Source: Bacteroidota bacterium | GTDB lineage: Bacteria; Bacteroidota; Ignavibacteria; SZUA-365 | Direction: 5' to 3' | Assembly (NCBI GenBank): GCA_018224415.1 | Contig: JAGTUZ010000031.1 | Coordinates: forward strand, 1-9,873 | DNA length: 9,873 nt | Shown: positions 1 through 7,369 of the stretch, piece by piece | How the letters are laid out: each line of letters opens with the position of its first letter | Numbering within the stretch: position 1 is the stretch's first letter | The notes under the pieces: model-generated | Databases searched by the model: none | What the model was told of the DNA's origin: nothing | What the model saw: only the letters and a program-made list of their open reading frames with translations | Translations under genes and position numbers: made by a program

Positions 1-66
1 CACGGGACGGGAACCGATGATGGTACTGCGTTTGTGTTGCGCCTCGGTTGCGATGTCGGTGATCAT
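1..66 (-). CDS. Start of a gene cut by the left edge; possible NeuB/SpsE-type synthase
   Basis: Only the first 22 codons are present, reading MITDIATEAQHKRSTIIGSRPV, and the frame is open to the left edge. A GGAGAG ribosome-binding site at 73-78, six bases before the ATG, decides the start. Two ATGs slightly upstream share a frame that stops almost at once. The gene follows the aminotransferase by 54 bases on the same strand and so belongs to the same operon. The end of the fragment (IIGSRPV) resembles the opening strand of N-acetylneuraminate-synthase-family proteins, where a short 'IG.R.VG.G.P.FIIAEIG' stretch usually follows. SpsF-type cytidylyltransferases and class III aminotransferases are typical neighbours of such synthases. 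The family call rests on seven residues plus context and is tentative. That a gene starts here is better supported. Confidence 0.45.
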   Translation of the reverse strand, partial: MITDIATEAQHKRSTIIGSRPV

Positions 67-72
67 GGGAAG

Positions 73-78
73 CTCTCC
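73..78 (-). promoter_or_regulatory. Ribosome-binding site of the left-edge gene
   Basis: GGAGAG read on the minus strand, six bases before the ATG at 66-64. It shows that a real gene runs off the left edge. Confidence 0.55.
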
Positions 79-120
79 ATCGTCATGCGATCGTGAGGAA
101 GGGAAATGAACGCGAGATGC

Positions 121-1461
121 TCATGCGGCTGTATGCCGCGCCTTGGTGTGGAAGTTGCCGACACGGCGGAACACTGCTTCGACGGGTTCTCCTCGCAGAA
201 GGGATGCGACGGCGTTGGCCTCGACGGCGGCCTTCAGCAGCGGCAATACCTCGCCATACGCGGCAAGGGTGTGTTCGACGTCGGCATCGCTGTGACTGTA
301 GCTCATGTTGTGGAAGCCTGCCCATAGGATGCCACGACGGACCAGCTCCTGCTGCATGAACGACTTCAGGAACAGGGGATTGCCCGCAGAGGCGTCGAAG
401 GTCACGATGCTGCGGCAGGCATACCCCTTGCAGTGGGCGTAGGGCATGGATACTTGCGCGGCGATCGCATTGAATCCGTCACGCAGGCGCGCGCCGAGGC
501 GGAACAGGTGTTCGTGCACGGGCTGCGCGCGCATCTCCTCGATGGTGGCCTTCGCCGCCGCCAGCGAAAGGGCCTCACCGCCGAATGTAGTGTAGAAGAA
601 CACGTCCTGTTCGAGCAGTGACATCACGTCCGCGCGTCCGGTGAGCACCGACAGCGGCATCCCGTTCGCCACCGCCTTGGAAAAGCAGGCGAGATCGGCC
701 TTCACATCGAAATACTCCTGCGCCCCGCCCAGCGCCAGCCGGAAGCCCGTCCACATCTCGTCGAATATGAGCAGCGTGCCGTTGCGCTCGCAGACGGCCT
801 TCAGTTCGTGAAGGAAGCGGTTCTTCGGTTCGTCAAACACCACCGGCTCGAGGATCACGCAGGCGGTGTCGTCGTCGAGCGCATCGATCACGGACTCCAG
901 ATCGTTGTAGTTGATTGTGTAGCTGAGGTCCTGCACGGCGCGTGGAATGCCACGGTTGCGATCGGTCGTGGCGATATACCAGTCGTGCCAGCCGTGATAG
1001 CCACAGCAGAGCACTGTATCACGGCCGGTGAAGGCGCGGGCGAGGCGCACGGCGGCCGAGGTGACGTCGTTGCCCGACTTCGAGTACCGGACCATTTCCG
1101 CGTTTGGGACGACCTCCCGGATCAGTTCGGCGACCTCTACCTCCAGCGGATGCACGAGCGAAAACGTGATGCCGCGCTCGAGCTGTGCGCGGATGGCTTC
1201 GTCGACCCGGGAGTAGGCATATCCGAGGGAGATAGGTCCGATTCCCATGTTATAATCGATGAACTCGTTTCCGTCGACATCCCAGAGGTGGGCGCCCTTT
1301 GCGCGGTCGACGAATTTCGGTGCGACGCCGCGCACGTACTGGCCGGCGCCCTTGGCGAGCGTCTGCGTCTGCGAGGGAATCAGGCCGAGGGCGCGCGCGT
1401 AGAGCACATCGGACTGCGTGATGTCGGGATCGCTTGCGTTGAAGGAAATGGTGTTGGCCAT
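121..1461 (-). CDS. Class III PLP aminotransferase, glutamate-1-semialdehyde-aminotransferase-like (sugar biosynthesis type)
   Basis: A 446-residue protein starting MANTISFNAS, the usual length for fold-type I class III aminotransferases. Visible landmarks are SKSGNDVTSAAVRLAR at about 127-142 (phosphate-binding region), GYHGWHDW at 154-161, LIFDEMWTGFR at 231-241 with Asp234 as the expected pyridine-nitrogen partner, SKAVANGMP at 261-269 with Lys262 as the expected Schiff-base lysine, and TTFGGEALSLAAAKAT at 291-306. These are the glutamate-1-semialdehyde aminotransferase signatures. However, the GYHGWHDWYI segment and the location in a glycan operon fit the subgroup that aminates sugar intermediates better than the tetrapyrrole enzyme. 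It starts 61 bases after the transketolase C-terminal gene. The open frame extends upstream to 1665, but that part overlaps the transketolase gene and does not look conserved, so I take the ATG at 1461. No strong ribosome-binding site is visible there. The family is confident; the substrate is unknown. Confidence 0.88.
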   Translation of the reverse strand: MANTISFNASDPDITQSDVLYARALGLIPSQTQTLAKGAGQYVRGVAPKFVDRAKGAHLWDVDGNEFIDYNMGIGPISLGYAYSRVDEAIRAQLERGITFSLVHPLEVEVAELIREVVPNAEMVRYSKSGNDVTSAAVRLARAFTGRDTVLCCGYHGWHDWYIATTDRNRGIPRAVQDLSYTINYNDLESVIDALDDDTACVILEPVVFDEPKNRFLHELKAVCERNGTLLIFDEMWTGFRLALGGAQEYFDVKADLACFSKAVANGMPLSVLTGRADVMSLLEQDVFFYTTFGGEALSLAAAKATIEEMRAQPVHEHLFRLGARLRDGFNAIAAQVSMPYAHCKGYACRSIVTFDASAGNPLFLKSFMQQELVRRGILWAGFHNMSYSHSDADVEHTLAAYGEVLPLLKAAVEANAVASLLRGEPVEAVFRRVGNFHTKARHTAA

Positions 1462-1522
1462 GGAACGGTTGTCGATGTTGGTAAGAGGGTTCTTGTGTGA
1501 AATCCGGATGGCTTTGTTGTAA

Positions 1523-2497
1523 TTACAGATATGTCTTGAACATGGCTTCGGCGTGTGCGGCGGTCTCGGTGTGTCCCGCCATTGCGGCGTGGCGACCGCG
1601 CTCGCATTCGACGAGAATGCGTGCGGCGATATCGCGGCCGGTGCATTCCTCGAACTCCAGCACACGCGGAAGCGTAGCGGGACGGAACCAACGATCTTCG
1701 AGCGCGATGGGCAACACGCGTGCCGTCAGCTGCCGTTCGAGCAGCAGTTCGGCCAGTATTGAATACAGACCGCCGGTGCGGAAATGATCCTCGACGGTCA
1801 CGATGAGCCCGCATTCCCTGACGGCGCGCAGCACGGCGGTCTCGTCGAGCGGTTTCACCGTGCGGAGGTTCACGAGCCGGCATTGCAGTCCCTCCGCCTG
1901 CAGAAGCTGCAAAGCGGTGTGGGTCTCGCGGAACATGAAGCCATAGGTCAGAATGGCGACCTCATTGCCGTCGCCGTGCACCTCCGCCCTGCCGATGGCG
2001 AACGGTTCGTGATGGGCGGTGACGGAAGGAAGGCCATTGAAACGCACGTACCACGGTCGCGGTGAGGCGATGATGTCGGGCAATCCCGCGAGCAACTCGT
2101 CGACATCGGCGGGAGCGAATACCTGCATGCCGGGAATGCCCCGCATGAGCGATATATCTTCGATCGCCTGATGCGTCGGACCGTTGCCATCGGAGAGAAA
2201 GCCGGGCACGGCGCCGATCAGTTTTACCGGAAGGCCCGCAATGCCGACGTCGGTGCGGATGAATTCGAAGGCGCGCAAGGTCAGGAAGGTCGCGAGCGCG
2301 TGAACCACCGGAATGCGCCCGCGCAGCGCGAGTCCCGCCGCGGCTCCGATCATGGTCATTTCCGCGATACCGACGTCCATGAATCGGCCGTCAAGCTGCG
2401 AAGGCAGGTTGCGGATGGCCGCACGGTTCTCCGCCGTCAGCACGACCACGCGTTCGTCGGCGCCCGCGATCTGGAGAAGGAGTTCTTCGTATGTCAT
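1523..2497 (-). CDS. Transketolase, C-terminal half (split enzyme)
   Basis: A 324-residue protein carrying the pyrimidine-binding and C-terminal domains of transketolase. It would act with the product of the gene directly upstream. Visible motifs are FMDVGIAEM at 39-47, with Glu46 as the expected catalytic glutamate contacting the thiamine-diphosphate aminopyrimidine, the family-typical GNGPTHQAIEDISLMR at 104-119, QVFAPAD at 125-131, VRFNGLP at 151-157, VNLRTVKPLD at 209-218, and VEDHFRTGGLYSILAE at 235-250. Transketolase moves a two-carbon ketol unit between sugar phosphates, and split N/C pairs are well known. The gene starts 32 bases after its partner's stop. Its C-terminal tail of about 25 residues is rich in alanine, histidine and glutamate and shows no known motif. 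Location in a glycan operon suggests a dedicated role in making an unusual sugar rather than central pentose metabolism. The related 1-deoxyxylulose-5-phosphate synthase is unlikely because that enzyme is a single chain. Confidence 0.9.
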   Translation of the reverse strand: MTYEELLLQIAGADERVVVLTAENRAAIRNLPSQLDGRFMDVGIAEMTMIGAAAGLALRGRIPVVHALATFLTLRAFEFIRTDVGIAGLPVKLIGAVPGFLSDGNGPTHQAIEDISLMRGIPGMQVFAPADVDELLAGLPDIIASPRPWYVRFNGLPSVTAHHEPFAIGRAEVHGDGNEVAILTYGFMFRETHTALQLLQAEGLQCRLVNLRTVKPLDETAVLRAVRECGLIVTVEDHFRTGGLYSILAELLLERQLTARVLPIALEDRWFRPATLPRVLEFEECTGRDIAARILVECERGRHAAMAGHTETAAHAEAMFKTYL

Positions 2498-2529
2498 CGT
2501 ATTGTGGCCTGTGGAATGTGTGATGGTGA

Positions 2530-3387
2530 TTACCGTACATGAAGGGCTTCTGATGAGAGCGAGGCGGCGGATAGGCCGTGCAGTTCATCGAGCAGGGCCG
2601 TCACTTCGTCGTGCGTGAAATTGACGAACCAACGGTCGGCGCGCTGTTCGATGCTCGGGAGGCCCTTTCCGCGCACGGTGTCGGCGATGATCACGGTCGG
2701 CCGTCCTGCCGAGAGTGGGAGCACGGAGAAGGCTTCTTCCATTTGGTCGAAGGAATGGCCGTCGATGCGCCGAACCGCCCAGCCGAACGCTTCGAACTTC
2801 GCTTCCAGCGATTCGAGTGGGATCAGTTCCTCGGTGCGCATGTTGGCCTGGAAGCCGTTGCGGTCAACCACGGCCACGAGATTGTCCAGCTGCTGCGCGC
2901 CAGCCACCAGGCAGCCTTCCCAGATGGAACCCTCGTTGAGTTCGCCGTCCCCGAGGACGACGAAGACGCGGCTCGACAGTTCGCGCAGGCGGTTGTCCAG
3001 CGCGACGCCGATACCGACGGAAAGCAGGTGTCCGAGTGAGCCCGAGTGGAATTCGACTCCGGGGATATGCCGGTTGGGATGCCAGTAGAGATGATCGTTT
3101 GTCTTCAGGTGGTTCGCAAGCCGGGACCGGTCGATGAAACCCAGCTCGGCGAGCGTGCCATAGAGTGCCGGAACGTCGTGTCCCTTTGACAGAAAAAAGA
3201 AATCTCGCTCCGGATCTCCGGTGTTATGGGGTTCGATGCGAAGGACACGGCTGTAGAGGTAGACGATCAGGTCGGCGCAGGAAAGCGATGCGCCGATGAA
3301 GCAGCCGCCGTCGGTCGCCATGCGGATGATGTGTTCGCGTACATGCAGGGCGATCGATGAGAGTTGTTTCCTTTCGGTGGTATCCAT
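2530..3387 (-). CDS. Transketolase, N-terminal half (split enzyme)
   Basis: A 285-residue thiamine-diphosphate-binding subunit. The motifs run in the expected order: FFLSKGH at 64-70, HSGSLGHLLSVGIGVAL at 114-130, the cofactor motif GDGELNEGS at 146-154 continuing to DRNGFQ at 175-180 (GDG to N, magnesium-diphosphate binding), and TVRGKGLPSIE at 237-247. With the next gene the combined length is about 609 residues, a little under the usual 630-670 of a one-chain transketolase. I chose the ATG at 3387 because GGGAG lies five bases upstream. An in-frame ATG at 3408 would add seven residues (MNKTGAS) and overlaps the upstream stop codon as ATGA, so it is a real alternative. The frame stays open far upstream, but only as a shadow of the cytidylyltransferase gene. 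The enzyme family is certain from motifs; the sugar acceptor is not. Confidence 0.9.
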   Translation of the reverse strand: MDTTERKQLSSIALHVREHIIRMATDGGCFIGASLSCADLIVYLYSRVLRIEPHNTGDPERDFFFLSKGHDVPALYGTLAELGFIDRSRLANHLKTNDHLYWHPNRHIPGVEFHSGSLGHLLSVGIGVALDNRLRELSSRVFVVLGDGELNEGSIWEGCLVAGAQQLDNLVAVVDRNGFQANMRTEELIPLESLEAKFEAFGWAVRRIDGHSFDQMEEAFSVLPLSAGRPTVIIADTVRGKGLPSIEQRADRWFVNFTHDEVTALLDELHGLSAASLSSEALHVR

Positions 3388-3392
3388 GGATG

Positions 3393-3397
3393 CTCCC
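3393..3397 (-). promoter_or_regulatory. Ribosome-binding site favouring the start at 3387
   Basis: GGGAG on the minus strand, five bases before the ATG at 3387. The alternative ATG at 3408 has no such site and could start only by coupling to the upstream stop. Confidence 0.45.
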
Positions 3398-3404
3398 GTC
3401 TTGT

Positions 3405-4231
<827 letters not shown>

Positions 4232-4235
<4 letters not shown>

Positions 4236-5194
4236 GGCGACTCCTTCTCTTCGAGATGTGTGCGGCAGAGTTCTGCGATGCGCTGCGCCGATGTCCCCCC
4301 GTTTTGTATCGGCACCATGGCACGGAGGCCATCGAGGTCGAAATCCGAATAGACTTCCTTTCCCAATGCCATCCCGATGTAAACGACGGAAGAGAATCGC
4401 GTGATCAGCACCTCGCAATTGGCGATCATGTGGTTGATGTCGGCATCGACGTACACCAGCGCTTCTGGTGCTTCCTCCCGCATTTCCTGTGTCGCGCGCT
4501 CGTGGTTCTCGTTCGGATGCAGCTTGAAGATCAGCTGCCGACCCGCGGCGATGTCGCGGCACTGCCGTATCCACTTCCGGCGGTTCTCGTAGCGGAAGGT
4601 CTCGCGCATGTCGGTGGTGGCCACGAGCACGTACCCGCGATGCGGAAAATCGTTGTCGAGGTATTGGGCGCAGTTGTCGAAGTTGGGGATGCCGGTGACA
4701 ACGAGTTTTTCGGGACGCACGCCCTTTCGGATGAAAAGGTCTCGATACCCCTCGCTCGCCACACAGAAGGAGTCGTAACGGTCGCTGAGTCCGGTGGCGG
4801 CCGTGCTCGCGAAATAGCGAGGCAGGCGGAGATGTTTGACCAGAATGTAGATGAAATTTTCGGGGTCGGTCATGCCCTCCTGCACGAGGACGATCCTGCT
4901 GTCGCGTATATTGCGCGGTATGATCACATCCTGGCAGGTCACCACGAGGTCATAGCGATGCGCCATGCCGTGATCGTCGATCTGCAGGTCATGCGCCCGC
5001 ATGTATCTCAATGCGCGTTCGCGCATGCGGTGTCCCAGGATAGTGAACTCGAGGTACCCGTTGCGGCTGAGCCAGCGGACCAGACCGTCCCCGTAGAACG
5101 GGGTGAAGGAGGTGTCGTGCTCCTGCAGATGCGAAGCGATCTGGTGCATCTGCGTGGTTTGATTTATGGTTCCGCAAATAAAAAGGATATTCAT
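4232..5194 (-). CDS. GT-B-like glycosyl- or glycerophosphotransferase, family uncertain
   Basis: A 320-residue soluble protein with no signal peptide, starting MNILFICGTINQTTQMH, a Rossmann-like first strand and glycine turn. The C-terminal half has features of GT-B transferases. These are a strand and turn at VTGIPNFDN (166-174), a strand at YVLVATTDMRE (188-198), the basic-acidic motif KLHPNEN (224-230) and LITRFSSVVYIGMALGKEV (263-281). The last resembles the T-D-x-S-S and 'alpha/beta/alpha' sugar-donor region of CDP-glycerol glycerophosphotransferases, capsule transferases and UDP-GlcNAc 2-epimerases. I favour a transferase that builds or extends the surface glycan. A NeuC-type epimerase is less likely because its usual catalytic motifs are not apparent. 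The start at 5194 lies four bases past the upstream stop. The frame is open back to 5257, but that extension runs into the upstream gene. The stop overlaps the next start as ATGA. Confidence 0.6.
4241..4246 (-). promoter_or_regulatory. Strong ribosome-binding site of the cytidylyltransferase gene
   Basis: AAGGAG on the minus strand, five bases before the ATG at 4235. It lies inside the end of the upstream coding region and fixes the start. Confidence 0.7.
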
Positions 5195-5198
5195 ATCT

Positions 5199-6254
5199 TC
5201 AGTCTGTCTGGGTTGCCGGAGTGAACGGATTGACGTCGAGACGCCAGAGACTCGCAAAGCCTGCGAGAGCCCAGGCGAGCTCCTTGCCCCTGCGCAGCAG
5301 GATGAACGCTGCGGAGAGCAGAAGCGCGTCGGGAATGCCGAGTCCGCCGATCAGAGCGATGAAACCGATATCCTGTACACCGAGCGCGGAGGGAATGAAG
5401 AAGAACACGACCTTGATCACGCTGGCGAGCGACTCGATGATCACGGCCTGGACGATCGTGACATCCGCACCGAGCAGGGACAGAATCAACCACGTTTCAG
5501 CAGCCATGACAAACCAGCTCAGAAGAAAGTATCCGAGCGAATGCAGGAGGCGTGAGCGCCGCTCCCGCCGGAAGCGCGCCAGGTATGCGTCGATTTCCGT
5601 CAGCGATCGTTCGAAGTGCTGCAAGCGCCACCGGAGAGCCTGCCAGGGAATGCGTCGCACCAGGCGGGCAAGGGCGGAGAGGCGGCCGCCGCTATACGGA
5701 AGCCACATCACCACGCATACGAGCACCGCAGCAACGGCAGCAAGTGTCACTCCCACGGGCGAGGAAAACAGCGCCGTATTCCGCAGTCGTTCGGCATAGC
5801 TGAGCGCGGCCATGCCCAGTCCCATGAGGATGAAGAGCATCTGGGTCACGCCGATATTGATCTTGGAAACGATCGTCACCGAAATCGCATCCGTCCAGGT
5901 GAGCCCCAGCCGGCGCCGCAACAGCATTGGCCGCAGCGTCTCCGCGAAAGCAACCCCGGCAGGAAAGGTGTTCATCACCGCGTCGGTGCCGAGCCGGATC
6001 AAACCAAGTTCCGACAGCGGAACGGTGCGGGGAGCGGGGAGAGTGTGCCTCCAGCCGCGCGTGTCCAGTAGGAGGACAACGGCATACGGCAAAAGGACCA
6101 GAACGGCTGCGGCACCGAGATCGTCTAGCAGCCTGAGCACCTCCGACCAGTCAAGGACACGAAGCTGACTCCAGAGCAGGAAGGCGAGCGTGGCGAGCGC
6201 GATGAGTTTGCCCGCTGCGGAAACGACACGCCGTATGGACGGTGAAAGAAGCAT
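5199..6254 (-). CDS. Multi-pass membrane protein of the UPF0104 / LPG-synthase transmembrane (flippase-like) family
   Basis: A 351-residue protein with about eight hydrophobic segments, near residues 14-29, 47-64, 90-105, 122-150, 166-186, 238-262, 266-289 and 294-318. A basic cytoplasmic loop spans about 198-237. The family hallmark is the stretch from AETWL (252-256) through ESLASVIKVVFFFIPSALGVQD (274-295). The IPSALGVQD element corresponds to the IPGGLGVRE-like motif of these proteins. MNTFPAGVAFAE (94-105) matches the conserved first 'P.G' element. Family members include the membrane half of lysylphosphatidylglycerol synthase, AglD and HpnL. They are usually proposed to move or modify lipid-linked substrates, but the biochemistry of most is unknown. 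There is no soluble aminoacyl-transfer domain here, so it is not MprF. It heads the glycan operon and could handle a lipid-linked glycan. The ATG at 6254 has no ribosome-binding site and lies right after a hairpin. Confidence 0.8.
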   Translation of the reverse strand: MLLSPSIRRVVSAAGKLIALATLAFLLWSQLRVLDWSEVLRLLDDLGAAAVLVLLPYAVVLLLDTRGWRHTLPAPRTVPLSELGLIRLGTDAVMNTFPAGVAFAETLRPMLLRRRLGLTWTDAISVTIVSKINIGVTQMLFILMGLGMAALSYAERLRNTALFSSPVGVTLAAVAAVLVCVVMWLPYSGGRLSALARLVRRIPWQALRWRLQHFERSLTEIDAYLARFRRERRSRLLHSLGYFLLSWFVMAAETWLILSLLGADVTIVQAVIIESLASVIKVVFFFIPSALGVQDIGFIALIGGLGIPDALLLSAAFILLRRGKELAWALAGFASLWRLDVNPFTPATQTD

Positions 6255-6258
6255 GGGG

Positions 6259-6291
6259 AAAACTAACGCAGCACTGTTCCGTGCCCGTTAG
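6259..6291 (-). terminator. Hairpin plus TTTT between the phosphatase and membrane-protein genes
   Basis: On the minus strand, CTAACG (6291-6286) pairs with CGTTAG (6268-6263), and GCAC (6284-6281) pairs with GTGC (6274-6271) inside it, with a small asymmetric internal loop. The apical loop is six bases. TTTT follows at once (6262-6259), then CCCC and the ATG. It has the form of a weak intrinsic terminator for the phosphatase gene. If a promoter lies upstream it would instead be an attenuator or translation-blocking hairpin in the leader of the glycan operon. Confidence 0.5.
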
Positions 6292-6319
6292 GAAGGGGTG
6301 AGTTCGATGTGGGGTATTG

Positions 6320-6349
6320 ATTATCGTGCGCTAACAATGCGTTTGTCGG
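6320..6349 (-). promoter_or_regulatory. Candidate sigma-70-like promoter for the glycan operon
   Basis: On the minus strand, CCGACA (6349-6344) and GATAAT (6325-6320) are separated by 18 bases. The -10 element matches consensus at five of six positions and the -35 element at four. It overlaps the end of the phosphatase gene and would give a leader of about 60 bases containing the hairpin at 6259-6291. This is a chance-prone match and is given as a candidate only. Confidence 0.25.
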
Positions 6350-7151
6350 TACGCACGGGAGTGGCGTGCAACGCCTTGATCACCTGTCGGTGCAGTGACG
6401 GCGCCGCTGCGATGAGGCTGTTCGACGCGAGCGGGTCCCCTCCCTCGTAACTGCTGGCGATCCCCCCGGCGCCGCGGATGATGGGAAGCAGGGCCATCAT
6501 GTCCCAGGGTTGGAGTATGGGGTCGATCATGACGTCGGCATGGCCGGAGGCGACCAACGCATGGCCGTAACAGTCGCCCCAGCTGCGAAAAAGACGCACC
6601 CGCGACGCCAGCGCGTCGAAGGCGGGACCGTCCTTGTGCTTCCAGACATCGGTGTGGTCGGTTACCAGCATCGTGGCCGCTTCCAGCGACGGGGCCTCGC
6701 GCATGCGCACGGTCACGCCGTTCATGGTTGTCCGCCGGCCGTCGCCGATCAGGCGGAACCCGAGCGCGGGGAAGTTGGCGCAACCGAGCAGGGGCTGGCC
6801 GTGGCGGCAGAGGGCGATCAGCGAGCCGAACAACGGTACGCCACTGATGAAGGACTTTGTCCCATCAATCGGATCAAGCACCCAGCGGTATTCCGCCCGC
6901 GGCTGGTACAGACCGGACTCCTCTCCCAGGATCCCGTGCTCCGGATGACGATGCATGATGATCCGTCGCATAGCCTCCTCGGCACCGCGATCGGCGACGG
7001 TAACGGGCGAGGCATCATCCTTGTAGTCCACGTCGAACGTGGTCTGGAAGGAATCCATGATCACATCGCTGCTCACGTCGGCCAGTATATCGATGGTCTC
7101 GAGCAGGGAAGCGGTGGTTTCGGATGGAATGCTGATGTCAGGAGAAAACAC
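6321..7151 (-). CDS. hisN: Inositol-monophosphatase-family phosphatase, HisN-like (probable histidinol-phosphatase)
   Basis: A 276-residue magnesium-dependent phosphatase. The two-metal site is complete: Asp54 in TVADRGAEEA, Glu77 in GILGEESG, Asp93 and Asp96 in WVLDPIDGTKSF (90-101), and Asp217 in PWDMMALLPIIRGAGG (215-230). The run after the DPIDGT motif, SFISGVPLFGSLIAL (100-114), is characteristic of the HisN type of histidinol-phosphate phosphatase rather than of inositol monophosphatase or CysQ. HisN would release phosphate from L-histidinol phosphate in histidine biosynthesis. No other his gene is in the window, and the gene lies next to a glycan operon, so dephosphorylation of a sugar phosphate is a fair alternative. 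The start is a GTG with GAGG seven bases upstream; no in-frame ATG offers a better start. It appears monocistronic, with a repeat-filled spacer before it and a hairpin after it. Confidence 0.8.
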   Translation of the reverse strand: MFSPDISIPSETTASLLETIDILADVSSDVIMDSFQTTFDVDYKDDASPVTVADRGAEEAMRRIIMHRHPEHGILGEESGLYQPRAEYRWVLDPIDGTKSFISGVPLFGSLIALCRHGQPLLGCANFPALGFRLIGDGRRTTMNGVTVRMREAPSLEAATMLVTDHTDVWKHKDGPAFDALASRVRLFRSWGDCYGHALVASGHADVMIDPILQPWDMMALLPIIRGAGGIASSYEGGDPLASNSLIAAAPSLHRQVIKALHATPVRTDKRIVSAR

Positions 7152-7235
7152 GGCGGTGCCTCATAGACGGATTGTGCATGACGCAATTTCGCCCTCGCCC
7201 GTGAGAATCCTGTTAGTCCCCCGTTCGCAGTCAAA

Positions 7236-7368
7236 GAAAAAACCACCAAGTCTCGAAGACACGAAGAAGAACACGAAGGTTTTTCATAACGCGGCCGATT
7301 TCATCAGCTGCGCCGACAAAAAATCCTTCGTGCCTTTCTTTGTGTTTTCGTGACTTCGTGGTTTTTTC
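7236..7368. repeat. Large imperfect inverted repeat of the CACGAAG type
   Basis: The left arm (7236-7284) and the reverse complement of the right arm (7316-7368) align over 44 bases with seven mismatches and no gap, both beginning GAAAAAACCAC and ending CACGAAGG. A run of T/A pairs extends the stem. About 30 bases lie in the loop. The arms contain repeated short motifs such as CACGAAG, GAAGACACGAAG and CACGAAGG. The element fills the spacer between the membrane-anchored protein's stop and the phosphatase's upstream region, and is visibly richer in A and T than its surroundings. Both arms end in six A or T, so a transcript from either strand could fold and terminate. Similar CACGAAG/ACACGAAG-rich stretches recur in many environmental bacterial genomes and are often mis-annotated as short proteins. 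I recall this as general knowledge and have not checked it. Confidence 0.75.
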
Positions 7369-7369
7369 T

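Noticed and set aside
5199..6254. Identification of the membrane protein as MprF/lysylphosphatidylglycerol synthase
   Set aside because: Only the membrane domain family is present. The C-terminal soluble aminoacyl-transfer domain is absent, so that function cannot be assigned.
7229..7234. TTGACT on the minus strand upstream of the phosphatase gene, resembling a -35 box
   Set aside because: No acceptable -10 element lies 16-19 bases downstream; the best six-base match there fits only about two consensus positions.
7039..7353. Plus-strand open frame covering the inverted repeat and the phosphatase start
   Set aside because: The translation of the repeat (DTKKNTKVFH-like) is the typical spurious protein made by CACGAAG repeats. 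The rest is antisense to the phosphatase gene.
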